DNA of 64,000 nucleotides from UBA7803 sp036381275 (GCA_036381275.1 DASVDC010000143.1:160988-224987), one strand, 5' to 3'; positions 43,042 through 51,998 are shown, counted from the first letter of the stretch. Notes: generated by a model from the sequence alone, not told the origin. Program-made: numbers and translations.

Positions 43042-43851
43042 TTATCGGGGCCGGCGCTCTCCGAACAATTCCGCCAACGCCGCGCCGGGATCCGGCGCGC
43101 GCATGAACGCTTCACCGACCAGGAACGCGTGGACGCCGGCGCTCTGCATCCGCTCGACGTCCGCGCGGGTGTGAATGCCGCTTTCGGTGACCACCGTGGG
43201 TCCGGGAGCGGCGATGCGCTCGGTCAGCCGGACGGTCGTCTCGAGTGAGGTCTCGAACGTGCGCAGGTCGCGGTTGTTGATGCCGACCAGCCGCGGCGCC
43301 AGCGCGAGCGCGGCGTCGAGCTCCGCCTCGTCGTGCACTTCGACGAGCACGTCGAGCCCGATCGCCACCGCCAGCGCGTGCAGCTCGGCGAGCTGCGCGC
43401 GGCTCAGCGCGGCGGCGATCAGCAGCAGGCAGTCGGCGCCGAGCGCGCGGGTCTCCCAGACCTGATACGGGTCGACGATGAAGTCCTTGCGCAGCACCGG
43501 CAGGCGTACCGCGGCCCGGGCGGCCTCGAGGTACGCATCGTCACCCTGGAAGAAGTCCCGGTCGGTCAGCACCGAGAGGCAGGTCGCGCCGCCCTGCTCG
43601 TAGCTCCGGGCGATCGCCACCGGATCGAAGTCCGCGCGGATCACGCCCTTGCTCGGTGAGGCCTTCTTCACCTCGGCGATCACCGCGCTGCGGCCGGCGG
43701 CGACGGTCCGCTCGAGCGCCGCGGCGAAGCCCCGGGCCGGCGCCGCGTCACGGGCGAGCGATTCGAGCGCCTCCCGGGAGCGGCGCCGCTGCCGCTCGGC
43801 GATCTCTTCGCGCTTGCGCGCGACGATGGTGTCGAGGATGGTGCCGCTCAC
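43042..43851 (-). CDS. trpC: indole-3-glycerol phosphate synthase
   Basis: This 269-residue TIM barrel starts ILDTIVARKREEIAERQ, then has the AEVKKASPSKGVIR loop with the catalytic Lys, VLTDRDFFQG, LRKDFIVDPYQV, GINNRDLRTFE and ESGIHTRADV. It closes the indole ring from CdRP in tryptophan synthesis. It is monofunctional; the TrpF domain is absent. Its ATG overlaps the trpD stop as ATGA. The gene ends 5 bases from the crp terminator and faces crp tail to tail. Confidence 0.95.
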   Translation of the reverse strand: MSGTILDTIVARKREEIAERQRRRSREALESLARDAAPARGFAAALERTVAAGRSAVIAEVKKASPSKGVIRADFDPVAIARSYEQGGATCLSVLTDRDFFQGDDAYLEAARAAVRLPVLRKDFIVDPYQVWETRALGADCLLLIAAALSRAQLAELHALAVAIGLDVLVEVHDEAELDAALALAPRLVGINNRDLRTFETSLETTVRLTERIAAPGPTVVTESGIHTRADVERMQSAGVHAFLVGEAFMRAPDPGAALAELFGERRPR

Positions 43852-44870
43852 GGCGCCTCCAGACTGTTCGTCAGCCGGATCAGCTCGTCGAAGCGCTGCA
43901 TCGCCGAGCCGGTCACGATCGCTTCCCGCGCCAGCGCGACACCGCTCGAAAGGCTCCCGGCGATGCCGGCGACGTAGATCGCGGCGCCTGCGTTCAGGCT
44001 GACCAGATCGGCGGCGGGCGACGCCGGCTCCGTCAGCGACTGGCGCACCAGCGCCAGGCTCGCGGCCGGGGAGTCGGCCCGCAGGCCGTCGCGGGAGCGG
44101 CGTTCCAGTCCGAAATCTTCCGGCGCGATCTCGTATTCCTCGATGACCCCGTCCTTCAGCTCGACGACCCGGGTGCCGCCGTCCAGCGCGATCTCGTCGA
44201 GGCCGTTGCTGTGCACCACCAGCACGTGCTCGGCATCGAGCAGGCTCAGCACCTCGGCGATGGTGCGCTGGAACTCGCGGCTGAACACGCCGATGAGCTG
44301 GCGGCGGGCGCCGGCCGGATTGGTGAGCGGACCGAGCAGGTTCATCATCGTGCGCACGCCCACTTCCTGACGCACCGGTGCCGCGTGCTTCATCGCGTTG
44401 TGATGCGCCGGCGCGAACAGGAAGCCGACGCCGACCTCGCGGATGCAGCGGGCGATCTGCGGCGGGGTCAGCGTGATCCGCACGCCGGCCGCTTCCAGCA
44501 GGTCGGCGCTGCCGCTCGCGCTCGACGCCTTGCGGTTGCCGTGCTTCGCGACGTGCGCGCCTGCGGCGGCAGCCACGAACGCGGCGGCGGTGGAGACGTT
44601 GAACAGCTTCGCGCCGCTGCCGCCGGTGCCGCAGGTATCCACCAGGTTCGGCACGTCCACCTCGACCCGGGTCGACAGCGCGCGCATGGTCTCGACCGCG
44701 CCGGCGATCTCCGCGGCGGTTTCGCCCTTGACGCGGAAGCCCATCAGCAGCGCGCCGATCTGCGCCGGCGTCGCCTCGCCCGACATCACCAGCGTGAAGA
44801 CCTCGCGGGCTTCCTGCTGATCGAGATCGCGGCCTTCAGCCAGCCGTGCCAGTGCGGCCCGTACGTCCAT
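43848..44870 (-). CDS. trpD: anthranilate phosphoribosyltransferase
   Basis: This 340-residue protein has the blocks DTCGTGGSGAKLFNVSTAAA (PRPP-binding glycine loop), KHGNRKASSASGSAD, VGFLFAPAHHNAMKHA and LGPLTNPAGA. It transfers phosphoribosyl to anthranilate. The length is usual for the stand-alone enzyme. Its start is inside the last codons of trpG (35-base overlap) and its stop overlaps the trpC start, giving a tightly coupled trpG-trpD-trpC operon on the minus strand. Confidence 0.95.
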   Translation of the reverse strand: MDVRAALARLAEGRDLDQQEAREVFTLVMSGEATPAQIGALLMGFRVKGETAAEIAGAVETMRALSTRVEVDVPNLVDTCGTGGSGAKLFNVSTAAAFVAAAAGAHVAKHGNRKASSASGSADLLEAAGVRITLTPPQIARCIREVGVGFLFAPAHHNAMKHAAPVRQEVGVRTMMNLLGPLTNPAGARRQLIGVFSREFQRTIAEVLSLLDAEHVLVVHSNGLDEIALDGGTRVVELKDGVIEEYEIAPEDFGLERRSRDGLRADSPAASLALVRQSLTEPASPAADLVSLNAGAAIYVAGIAGSLSSGVALAREAIVTGSAMQRFDELIRLTNSLEAP

Positions 44871-45465
44871 GGTCCTCCCCCGTGAGAAAGTTGCGCAGCA
44901 GCTCGTGGCCGACCGCCGTCAGGATCGACTCCGGATGGAACTGCACGCCCTCGACCGGAAGCTCGCAATGGCGCAGCCCCATGATCTCGTCGAACGCGGG
45001 CTCGCCGTTCGCGTCCGGGCGCTCGGTCCAGGCGGTGATCTCGAGGCAGTCGGGGAGCGATTCGCGTTCCACGATCAGCGAGTGATAGCGGGTGGCCTCG
45101 AAAGGGCTCGGCAGCCCGCGGAACACCCCGACGCCGCGGTGATGGATGGGCGAGGTCTTGCCGTGCATCACCTCGCGGGCCCGGACCACCCGGCCGCCGA
45201 ACACCTGGCCGAGGCACTGATGACCGAGGCAGATGCCGAGCGTGGGGATCTCCCGGCCGAATACCCGGATCACCTCGAGGCTGATGCCCGCCTCGTTCGG
45301 TGTGCAGGGGCCCGGCGAGATCACGATCTTCTCCGGGGCGAGCTTCTCGATCTCCGCGAGCGTGATCTCGTCGTTGCGGAACACGGTGACGTCGGCACCG
45401 AGCTCGCAGAGGTACTGGACCACGTTGTAGGTGAAGGAGTCGTAGTTGTCGATCATCAGCAGCAT
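44836..45465 (-). CDS. trpG: anthranilate synthase glutamine amidotransferase subunit
   Basis: This 209-residue class I glutamine amidotransferase has the oxyanion block VISPGPCTPNEAG, the nucleophile loop GICLGHQCLGQVFGG and the His-Glu pair near VQFHPESILT. It supplies ammonia to TrpE for anthranilate synthesis. The ATG at 45465 begins MLLMIDNYDSFTYNVV, as expected. The upstream 288 bases to a divergent gene should contain the trpGDC promoter. No leader peptide or attenuator was seen there. It may also serve p-aminobenzoate synthase, as in other gammaproteobacteria. Confidence 0.94.
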   Translation of the reverse strand: MLLMIDNYDSFTYNVVQYLCELGADVTVFRNDEITLAEIEKLAPEKIVISPGPCTPNEAGISLEVIRVFGREIPTLGICLGHQCLGQVFGGRVVRAREVMHGKTSPIHHRGVGVFRGLPSPFEATRYHSLIVERESLPDCLEITAWTERPDANGEPAFDEIMGLRHCELPVEGVQFHPESILTAVGHELLRNFLTGEDHGRTGRTGTAG

Positions 45466-45753
45466 GGCGGCATTGGCTCCCGTTGCGGCACGATTGGTCT
45501 TTTCGGGGCGGATCCGGCGTCGGCCGGCCGCGGCTTTCAGGCAGGTCGAAGCTGGGCCGAAGCCCGCCAACGGGTGCTCTTGACTGTGACGATCGTGAGC
45601 GGCATGGATCGATCTCCGGCCGGTATCTTACCTGCAGTTCCCGGTCCGGACGACAGGAATTTTCACCGCGCCGGCGCCCGGCGCGCGGCGCAGCCCGCGC
45701 TGGACGCGCTTTTGCATGAGGCCGAGGGAGATCCGCCGGAGGAGAGCCTTCCG

Positions 45754-46191
45754 ATGACCCTCAACGTGGCGGCGCTCGACCGCACTGTGCTGCAGACCCA
45801 GGCCTGGCTCGGCCACATCTCCCAGCAGATGGGTTGGGAGGATCCGGAGAAGAGCTACGCCACGCTGCGCGCAGTGCTGCACGCGTTGCGCGATCGGTTG
45901 CCGCCCGACGAGGCGGTGAACCTGGCCGCGCAGTTGCCGACGCTGGTCCGCGGCATCTACTTCGAAGGCTGGCATCCCGCGGACGAGCCGCTCACGAAGC
46001 GGAACAGGGCGGAGTTCCTCGAACGGGTGCGGCGCGCGGCGCCGGAGCTCACCGAGCGCGAGGCCCGGCGCGCGGTCACCGCGGTGCTCCTCGAGCTCTC
46101 GACCGAACTGGACCAGCGCGAAGTGAAGCGCGTTCGACAAGCGATGCCACCGGAGCTGCGGGAGCTCTGGCCCGTGGCGCCGCCGCCGTAG
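45754..46191 (+). CDS. DUF2267 domain protein
   Basis: This 145-residue all-helical protein has blocks ETYATLRAVLHALRDRLPPDE-like, LAAQLPTLVRGIYFEGWHP and LTEREARRAVTAVLLELS, typical of DUF2267, a family of unknown function. I use ATG 45754, which has a good GGAGGAGAG site 7 bases upstream, and not the much longer in-frame extension that would run antisense to trpG. It is divergent from trpG and followed by a lipoprotein gene 86 bases on. Confidence 0.82.
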   Translation: MTLNVAALDRTVLQTQAWLGHISQQMGWEDPEKSYATLRAVLHALRDRLPPDEAVNLAAQLPTLVRGIYFEGWHPADEPLTKRNRAEFLERVRRAAPELTEREARRAVTAVLLELSTELDQREVKRVRQAMPPELRELWPVAPPP

Positions 46192-46277
46192 GGAACCTCC
46201 GGCCCGCGGCCGGCTCAAATGCCACGGATATTGCGCCGCATTACACTAAGGCGTCGAGACGAGGGAGAGTGACTCTG

Positions 46278-46754
46278 ATGAAAACGTTGCTCGGTATCGC
46301 CGCGTTGATCGGTCTCGTCGGATGTGCCGGTGCCGGCCCGACACCGGAGCAGCAGGCCCGCGAAGCGGCCAAGCAGGAAACCATCGCCGACATCCTGAGC
46401 CAGCCGTTGCCGGCAGAGGCGTACGGCCAGAACGAGCGGTGTCTGTCGACTTATCTCTATGACCAGGTGGACGTGCTGGACGACCAGCACGTGGTGTTCC
46501 GGGGCCGCGGTGACAAGCTCTGGCTGAACAAGCTGCGCAACCGCTGCATCGGCCTGCACCGCAACGACATGCTGCAGTTCAAGCTGCGCGACACCCGCGT
46601 CTGCGACATGGATACGTTCGAGTCGGTGGACTCGTCCTTCTGGGGGCTGCGCAGCGGCACCTGCACGCTCGGCGAGTTCCAGCCGGTCACGCCCGAGCAG
46701 GTGGAGGCGATCGAGGCGGCCGTGGAGGAAGCGCGGAAGGCGCGGAAGAACTGA
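46278..46754 (+). CDS. DUF6491-like lipoprotein
   Basis: This 158-residue protein has a signal segment ending LVGC (lipobox, Cys16). The mature part has a Cys near residue 54 (NERCLST), a CIGL block, and a FRGRGDKLWLNKLRNRC pattern seen in DUF6491 proteins of Xanthomonadales-like bacteria, whose role is unknown. Conserved cysteines may form disulfides. A GGGAGAG ribosome site precedes ATG 46278. It lies tail to tail with pncC, 14 bases apart. Confidence 0.72.
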   Translation: MKTLLGIAALIGLVGCAGAGPTPEQQAREAAKQETIADILSQPLPAEAYGQNERCLSTYLYDQVDVLDDQHVVFRGRGDKLWLNKLRNRCIGLHRNDMLQFKLRDTRVCDMDTFESVDSSFWGLRSGTCTLGEFQPVTPEQVEAIEAAVEEARKARKN

Positions 46755-46768
46755 AGGCGCCGGGGCCC

Positions 46769-47329
46769 TCAGTTGCGCAGCACCGCGAGCAGGCCGTCGA
46801 GCGCGATCACGACGGCCTGCGCCCGCACGTCGGCGCGATCCCCCGACAGCTCGTGCCGCGCCGTCTGTACGCAGCGCGGCTCGGGATCGCGCAGCGCCCA
46901 GCCGAACCAGACCGTTCCCACCGGCGCCAGCACGTCGCCGCCGCCCGGACCCGCCACGCCGGTCACCGCCACGCTGACACCCGCATCGGATGCGCGCAGC
47001 GCGCCTTCCGCCATCGCGCGCGCGGTCGGTTCGCTGACCGCGCCGTAGCGGTCGAGGGTCTCGGCGGTGACGCCGATCATCCGGGACTTCGCGGAGAGCC
47101 GGTAGGTGACGAACGCACCTTCGAACCAGTTCGAGCTGCCGGGCACGGCGGTGAGCTCGGCGGCGATCAGCCCGCCGGTGCAGGACTCGGCGGTGATCAG
47201 CGTGATCCGCCGTCGGGACAGCAACCGTTCCAGCTCGGCGATCCGCGCTCTGATCCCTTCTGTGGGAGCGGCCTCCGGCCGCGAATCTCCGGCCGCGGAT
47301 CGCTGCCGCCGGCGGGTGCCGCGCTTCAC
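46769..47329 (-). CDS. pncC: nicotinamide-nucleotide amidohydrolase (CinA C-terminal type)
   Basis: This 186-residue protein has the CinA C-terminal domain with TAESCTGGLIAAELT (about 46-60), YRLSAKSRMIGV and VTGVAGPGGG. It deamidates NMN in the pyridine nucleotide cycle. The GTG start overlaps the trpE stop (GTGA). The first 28 residues are unusual: they are partly encoded by a REP motif (47260-47285) and lack similarity to other PncC starts. The usual length is about 165, so the real start may lie downstream or the REP may have extended the gene. Confidence 0.85.
   Translation of the reverse strand: MKRGTRRRQRSAAGDSRPEAAPTEGIRARIAELERLLSRRRITLITAESCTGGLIAAELTAVPGSSNWFEGAFVTYRLSAKSRMIGVTAETLDRYGAVSEPTARAMAEGALRASDAGVSVAVTGVAGPGGGDVLAPVGTVWFGWALRDPEPRCVQTARHELSGDRADVRAQAVVIALDGLLAVLRN
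47260..47300. repeat. REP motif inside the pncC 5' end
   Basis: CTGTGGGAGCGGCCTCCGGC (47260-47279), continuing CGCGAA to 47285, is one arm of the REP family seen at 23764, 56304 and 62675. A shortened second arm, CCGGCCGCGGA, follows at 47290-47300. It lies in the coding part of pncC on the opposite strand, within the poorly conserved N-terminal residues. Confidence 0.7.
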
Positions 47330-48825
47330 CGGAACTGCGACTCCACCATCGCGGCCGCGCGGAAGATCGCGCGGCCCTTGTTCATCGATTCCTTCCACTC
47401 GAGCCGGGGGATCGAATCCGCGACCACGCCGCCGCCCGCCTGGATGTAGAGCTTGCCGTCCTTGACCACGGCGGTGCGGATCGCGATCGCGGTGTCCATG
47501 TTGCCGTTCCAGGCGAGGTAGCCGACCGCACCGCCGTAGATGCCGCGCTTCACCGGTTCGAGCTCGTCGATGATCTCCATCGCGCGGATCTTCGGCGCGC
47601 CGGACAGCGTGCCCACGGGCAAGGTCGCGCGCAGCACGTCCATCGCCGTCTTGCCGGCCTTCAAGCGGCCGGTCACGTTGCTCGAGATGTGCATCACGTC
47701 GGAGTAACGCTCGATCACGAATTTCTCGGTCACCTCGACGGAGCCCGTCTCGGCGACGCGGCCGACGTCGTTGCGGCCGAGGTCGATCAGCATCAGGTGC
47801 TCGGCGAGCTCCTTCGGGTCGGCGAGCAGCTCGCGCTCCATAGCCAGATCCTCCTCCGCGGTGTGTCCGCGGCGGCGCGTGCCGGCGAGCGGCCGGTTGG
47901 TGATCACGCCGTCCTCGAGCCGCGCGAGGATCTCCGGCGAGGAGCTGACGATCTGGAAGTCCGCCAGGTCCATGAAATACATGTACGGCGACGGATTCAG
48001 GCTGCGCAGCGCGCGGTACAGGTTGATCGGGTCGGATGCGAACGGGATCGACATGCGCTGTGCCAGCACCACCTGCATCACGTCGCCGGCGCGGATGTAC
48101 TCGCGGATCTTCTCGACCGCCTGCTTGAACGCTTCCTCGCCGAACTCCGAGACGAAGTCGCTCTCCTCGAGCGGCTGATTCGCGGTGGACGGCGGAATCG
48201 GCGGGACCGCCTCGGTCAGCGAACGACTGAGCTGCTCGAGCCGCTCGAGCGTGCGCCGGTGGATGTCCGGCGCAGCCGGATCCACCAGGCTGATCAGCTG
48301 CATGCGTCCGCGCAGGTTGTCGAATACCACCACGTCTTCGGACACCATCAGCACGATGTCCGGCGTGCCGAGCGGGTCGGGCGGAGCGCGGCCGGCGAGC
48401 CGCTTCTCGATGTAGCGCACGCAGTCGTAGCCGAAGTAGCCCACCAGACCACCGTAGAAGCGCGGCAGCCCCGGCAGCTCCGCAACCCGGAAGCGCTGCT
48501 GGAACGCCTCGATGAACGTGAGCGGATCCGCCGTGTCGACGGACTCGACGAGCTCTCCGTCGGTGCGCACGTCGACGTGCTCGCCGGTGACCCGGATCAC
48601 GGTGCGGCACGGCAGGCCGATGATCGAGTAACGGCCCCACTTCTCTCCGCCGTGCGCCGATTCGAGCAGATACGAGTACGGGCCTCTCGCGAGCTTCAGG
48701 TAGGTGGAGAGCGGCGTGTCGAGGTCCGCGAGCGTTTCGTAGACCACCGGGATCCGGTTGTAGCCGGCGGCGGCGAGCTCGACGAAACGCTCGGCGGTGA
48801 TGGGTTTGAAGGGCGTGTCGTTCAT
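47326..48825 (-). CDS. trpE: anthranilate synthase component I
   Basis: This 499-residue chorismate-using enzyme has the N-terminal feedback-inhibition segment LLESAHGGEKWGRYS with the Leu-Leu-Glu-Ser motif, and a C-terminal catalytic domain with LPVGTLSGAPKIRAMEIIDE and GAVGYLAWNGNMDTAIAIRT. It makes anthranilate with ammonia from TrpG. In this genome trpE lies 3.4 kb from trpG on the same strand, separated by pncC and two plus-strand genes. The gph gene is 23 bases upstream, so rpe-gph-trpE-pncC is probably one transcript. Confidence 0.95.
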   Translation of the reverse strand: MNDTPFKPITAERFVELAAAGYNRIPVVYETLADLDTPLSTYLKLARGPYSYLLESAHGGEKWGRYSIIGLPCRTVIRVTGEHVDVRTDGELVESVDTADPLTFIEAFQQRFRVAELPGLPRFYGGLVGYFGYDCVRYIEKRLAGRAPPDPLGTPDIVLMVSEDVVVFDNLRGRMQLISLVDPAAPDIHRRTLERLEQLSRSLTEAVPPIPPSTANQPLEESDFVSEFGEEAFKQAVEKIREYIRAGDVMQVVLAQRMSIPFASDPINLYRALRSLNPSPYMYFMDLADFQIVSSSPEILARLEDGVITNRPLAGTRRRGHTAEEDLAMERELLADPKELAEHLMLIDLGRNDVGRVAETGSVEVTEKFVIERYSDVMHISSNVTGRLKAGKTAMDVLRATLPVGTLSGAPKIRAMEIIDELEPVKRGIYGGAVGYLAWNGNMDTAIAIRTAVVKDGKLYIQAGGGVVADSIPRLEWKESMNKGRAIFRAAAMVESQFR

Positions 48826-48848
48826 CGTGTGGCCTTTTGTGACGCGCG

Positions 48849-49496
48849 CTAGACGAGTTCCCGGAACGAATCGATCACCGCGTCCGCGCCGAGCTCGGCG
48901 GGAGCGATGCCGTGGTTGTAGCCATCGGGGACGACCACCACGGGACAGCCGGCGGCTCGCGCGCAGGCCACGTCCGTCTCGGAGTCACCGACGAACAGCG
49001 CATCCGCCGCCGCGACTCCGAGTGCGGCGCACGCGTGCAGCGCCGGATCCGGCGCCGGCTTCGGGCGCTCGGCGGTGTCACCGCAGACCACCGTGTGGAA
49101 CAGGTGCCGCAGCCCGAGCGCGTCGAGCAGCGGGATCGACAGGCGCGTGCGCTTGTTCGTCACCACCGCGAGCCGGGCGCCGCGGGCCCTGAGCGCTTCG
49201 AGGCTCTCGACCACGTGCGGATACGGCACGCTGCGGTCGGCGATGTGCGCTTCGTAGTAGGCGATGAACTCACGCAGCACGTCGGGCACCACGTCCTCGG
49301 GCCCGCCCTGATGGTGGAGCGCCTGCTCGATCAGCACCTGGCCGCCGTGACCGACCCAGTGCCGGGTCAGCGCCTCGTCCACGCCGTCGAGGCCGGCCAC
49401 CCCGAGCGCGTGGTTCAACGCCGCGTTGATGTCCGGCGCGGTGTCGACCAGGGTGCCGTCCAGGTCGAACAGATACGCGGGGTAACGCTTCACCAC
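48849..49496 (-). CDS. gph: phosphoglycolate phosphatase
   Basis: This 215-residue HAD phosphatase has motif I FDLDGTLVDTAPD (residues 8-20), motif II VVTNKR, the Lys in ERPKPAPDPAL and motif IV GDSETDVACARAAG. It removes phosphate from 2-phosphoglycolate made during DNA repair or oxygenation. Two adjacent GTG codons (49496 and 49493) are the possible starts, directly after the rpe stop. Longer in-frame versions would lie inside rpe and are rejected. The order rpe-gph-trpE is the standard one in pseudomonads and related bacteria. Confidence 0.93.
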   Translation of the reverse strand: MVKRYPAYLFDLDGTLVDTAPDINAALNHALGVAGLDGVDEALTRHWVGHGGQVLIEQALHHQGGPEDVVPDVLREFIAYYEAHIADRSVPYPHVVESLEALRARGARLAVVTNKRTRLSIPLLDALGLRHLFHTVVCGDTAERPKPAPDPALHACAALGVAAADALFVGDSETDVACARAAGCPVVVVPDGYNHGIAPAELGADAVIDSFRELV

Positions 49497-49497
49497 G

Positions 49498-50175
49498 TCA
49501 GACGAGCGTCCCGCGCGCCGCGAGCGCATCGCGCATCGCACGGATCGTGCCCGCGTAATCGCCGCTGCCGAAGATGGCCGAGCCGGCGACGAACGTGTCG
49601 GCACCGGCGTCGGCCACCCGCCGGATGTTGTCCGCCTTGATGCCGCCGTCGATCTCGAGGCGCACGGGGCGGGCCGCGGCGTCGATCAGCCGGCGCGCGC
49701 GCTTCAGCTTCCCGATGCTCGATTCGATGAACGCCTGGCCGCCGAAGCCCGGGTTCACCGACATGATCAGCACCAGGTCCACCAGGTCGAGCACTTCCTC
49801 CAGCACGGTGAGTGGGGTTGCCGGATTGAACACGACCCCGGCCTGCGCACCGCCGTCACGGATCAGGCTGAGCGTGCGGTGCAGGTGCTCGGTCGCCTCG
49901 GGGTGCACGCTGATGATGTCGGCACCGGCCTCGAGGAAATCGCCGATCAGCCGATCCACCGGCTTCACCATCAGGTGCACGTCCACCGTACAGTCGATGC
50001 CCGCCTTGCGCAGCGATGCCAGCACCGGGGGGCCGATCGTCAGGTTCGGCACGTAGTGGTTGTCCATCACGTCGAAGTGGATCAGATCCGCGCCGGCGTC
50101 GAGCACCGCGCGGATCTCCTCGCCGAGGCGCGAGAAGTCGGCGGACAGAATCGAAGGTGCTATCCACTGTTCCAT
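49498..50175 (-). CDS. rpe: ribulose-phosphate 3-epimerase
   Basis: This 225-residue TIM barrel has the blocks APSILSADFSRLGEE, HFDVMDNHYVPNLTIGP (metal ligands), VDVHLMV, VMSVNPGFGGQAFI and EIDGGIKADNI. It interconverts ribulose-5-phosphate and xylulose-5-phosphate in the pentose phosphate pathway. Length and start are as expected. It is the first gene of an rpe-gph-trpE-pncC run on the minus strand and is divergent from the nitronate monooxygenase gene, with 43 bases between the starts. Confidence 0.96.
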   Translation of the reverse strand: MEQWIAPSILSADFSRLGEEIRAVLDAGADLIHFDVMDNHYVPNLTIGPPVLASLRKAGIDCTVDVHLMVKPVDRLIGDFLEAGADIISVHPEATEHLHRTLSLIRDGGAQAGVVFNPATPLTVLEEVLDLVDLVLIMSVNPGFGGQAFIESSIGKLKRARRLIDAAARPVRLEIDGGIKADNIRRVADAGADTFVAGSAIFGSGDYAGTIRAMRDALAARGTLV

Positions 50176-50218
50176 CGCCGTATTCTATCGGAACGGGTTC
50201 GGTACGGGGGGGAGACGC

Positions 50219-51211
50219 ATGACGTTCGACACCGCTTTCACCCGCCGCTTCGGTTTGCGCGTGCCGGTGGTGCAGGCGCCGATGGCCGGCGTGGCGGGCC
50301 CGGAGCTGGTGGCCGCGGCGGCCAATGCCGGTGCGCTCGGCATCCTGCCGATCTGGGCGGTGCCGGCGGCGGAGGCGGTGGCGCTGATCCGCCGTACCCG
50401 CGCGCTCACCTCCCGCCCGTTCGCGGTGAACGTGCGCGCGGACCTCGCGCAGCACGAGCACGTCGCCGCGGCGCTGGCCGAAGGCATCGAGTTGATCAAC
50501 CTGTTCTGGGCCGACCCGACGCCGACGGTGGAGGCGCTGCAGCCGCGGCGGTTCGAGCTGATCGCGACGGTCTGGGATGCCGACAGCGCGCGGCGCGCGC
50601 TCGCGGCCGGTGCCGTCGCGCTGATCGCCCAGGGCGTCGAGGCGGGCGGCCACGTGCGCGGCACCGTGCCGCTCGCGACGCTGCTCCCGGAGGTGTGCAC
50701 GCTGGCGGGCGACGTGCCGGTCGCCGCGGCGGGCGGGCTCGCCGAAGCGGCCGATGTCGCGGCGGTGCTCGCGCTCGGCGCCGGCGCGGCGGTGCTCGGC
50801 ACCCGGTTCGTCGCGACCGCCGAAGCCGACGCGCACGATGCTTACAAGCACGCGCTCGTCGACGCCGGGGACGGCAGCACGGTGCTCTCGACCTGCTTCG
50901 ACGGGCTCTGGCCCGACGCGCCGCACCGGACCCTCGCGAACTCCACCTGGCGGGCCTGGGAGGCGGCCGGACGTCCCGCCGCGGGGGCGCGCCCGGGCGA
51001 GGTCGACGTGGTGCTGCGCGACGCCGATGGCACCGAATATCCGCGCTACTCGGCGATGCTGCCGACACGCGAGATGACGGGCGCCATCGAGGCGGCCGCG
51101 CTCTATGCCGGCACCGGGGTCGGCCGCATCCGCCGCGTGCCGACGGTGGCCGACGTCGTCGACGAATTGACCGCTGCGCTGTCCGATCCCGCTGCCGCCG
51201 GCGCCGACTGA
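50219..51211 (+). CDS. nitronate monooxygenase family flavoprotein
   Basis: This 330-residue FMN barrel has blocks QAPMAGVAGPELVAAA, AVNVRADL, LIAQGVEAGGHVRG with the catalytic His, and GAAVLGTRFVAT. Enzymes of this group oxidise nitronates such as propionate-3-nitronate; some relatives act as enoyl reductases. The substrate is unknown here. The GGGGGGAG ribosome site is 5 bases upstream of ATG 50219. The gene faces a DnaJ-like gene tail to tail with 4 bases between. Confidence 0.86.
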   Translation: MTFDTAFTRRFGLRVPVVQAPMAGVAGPELVAAAANAGALGILPIWAVPAAEAVALIRRTRALTSRPFAVNVRADLAQHEHVAAALAEGIELINLFWADPTPTVEALQPRRFELIATVWDADSARRALAAGAVALIAQGVEAGGHVRGTVPLATLLPEVCTLAGDVPVAAAGGLAEAADVAAVLALGAGAAVLGTRFVATAEADAHDAYKHALVDAGDGSTVLSTCFDGLWPDAPHRTLANSTWRAWEAAGRPAAGARPGEVDVVLRDADGTEYPRYSAMLPTREMTGAIEAAALYAGTGVGRIRRVPTVADVVDELTAALSDPAAAGAD

Positions 51212-51215
51212 CCGC

Positions 51216-51998
51216 TCAGCCGCCGAGCAGACACTCCAGCGCGTCGCGAAGCTGCGCCATGCGGCGCTCCGCGGCGGCGCGCTCCTCCGGCGCCGCCCGG
51301 GCCGGCAGGCGGTCCGGGTGCCAGCGCGCGACGCGCCGGCGATAGGCCAAACGGACGACGTCCGGGGCGTCGTCCGGCTGCACGCCGAGCACACGGCGTG
51401 CCCAGCCGGAACGGTCGGTCTCGCCGTCGCGGAGCGCACTCATCGCTTCGTCGACGAGGCGCTGGCGATCCCAGCCGAGCCGCGCGCCGAGCGCCAGGAG
51501 CTCGCGCATCGCCCCGGGCGTGTCGATCAGCGCCGCCATCCGGCAGAGGCTCCGGCGCGCGAGCCCCTGCAGCACCGGATGCTCGGCGAAGGCGTCCCGG
51601 CAGGCGTCGGCCAACGTATCGAACGGGAACGCCGGATCCCGGCCGGCCTCGAACCAGCCGAGCGCCTCCCGGCGCCGCTCCGGCAGGAACGCGAGCCGCG
51701 TCATCAGCGACTCCGCGAGCCCGAGCGGTGCAGCGCCCGGGTCGCCGGCCGCGGCGACCCGCCCCAGCGCGGCGAACGTGTAGCGCAGGCTCGCCCGCGC
51801 GTCCTGCGGCAGCGGCGTGGGCGCCGGCCGGCGCGGGGCCAGGTGACTGCCGAGGCTGTCGAAGCCGTGGCCGAGCGCGAGCCCGGCGGTCAGCCACCAG
51901 AGCAGCGACCCCGGTTGCGCCGGTGCGAACACCAGCGCGGCCGCGGCGCCGAGCGCCTTGCCGGTCCAGGGAGGTACGCTGATGTGGGTGGCGGCCAT
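51216..51998 (-). CDS. DjlA-like co-chaperone with C-terminal J domain
   Basis: This 260-residue protein has an N-terminal hydrophobic segment (about 14-48) with a GHGFD motif. A TerB-like helical middle follows (about 65-190: LRYTFAALGRVAAAGD onward), and a C-terminal J domain carries the HPD triad in ARWHPDRLPA (about residue 232). This is the order in DjlA, a membrane co-chaperone for DnaK. Its J domain is short at the end. It lies near murU-amgK, a neighbour pattern also seen in other gammaproteobacteria. Confidence 0.78.
   Translation of the reverse strand: MAATHISVPPWTGKALGAAAALVFAPAQPGSLLWWLTAGLALGHGFDSLGSHLAPRRPAPTPLPQDARASLRYTFAALGRVAAAGDPGAAPLGLAESLMTRLAFLPERRREALGWFEAGRDPAFPFDTLADACRDAFAEHPVLQGLARRSLCRMAALIDTPGAMRELLALGARLGWDRQRLVDEAMSALRDGETDRSGWARRVLGVQPDDAPDVVRLAYRRRVARWHPDRLPARAAPEERAAAERRMAQLRDALECLLGG

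Noticed and set aside
45466..45753. trp leader peptide and attenuator before trpG
   Set aside because: No short frame with tandem Trp codons followed by alternative hairpins and a T-run was found.
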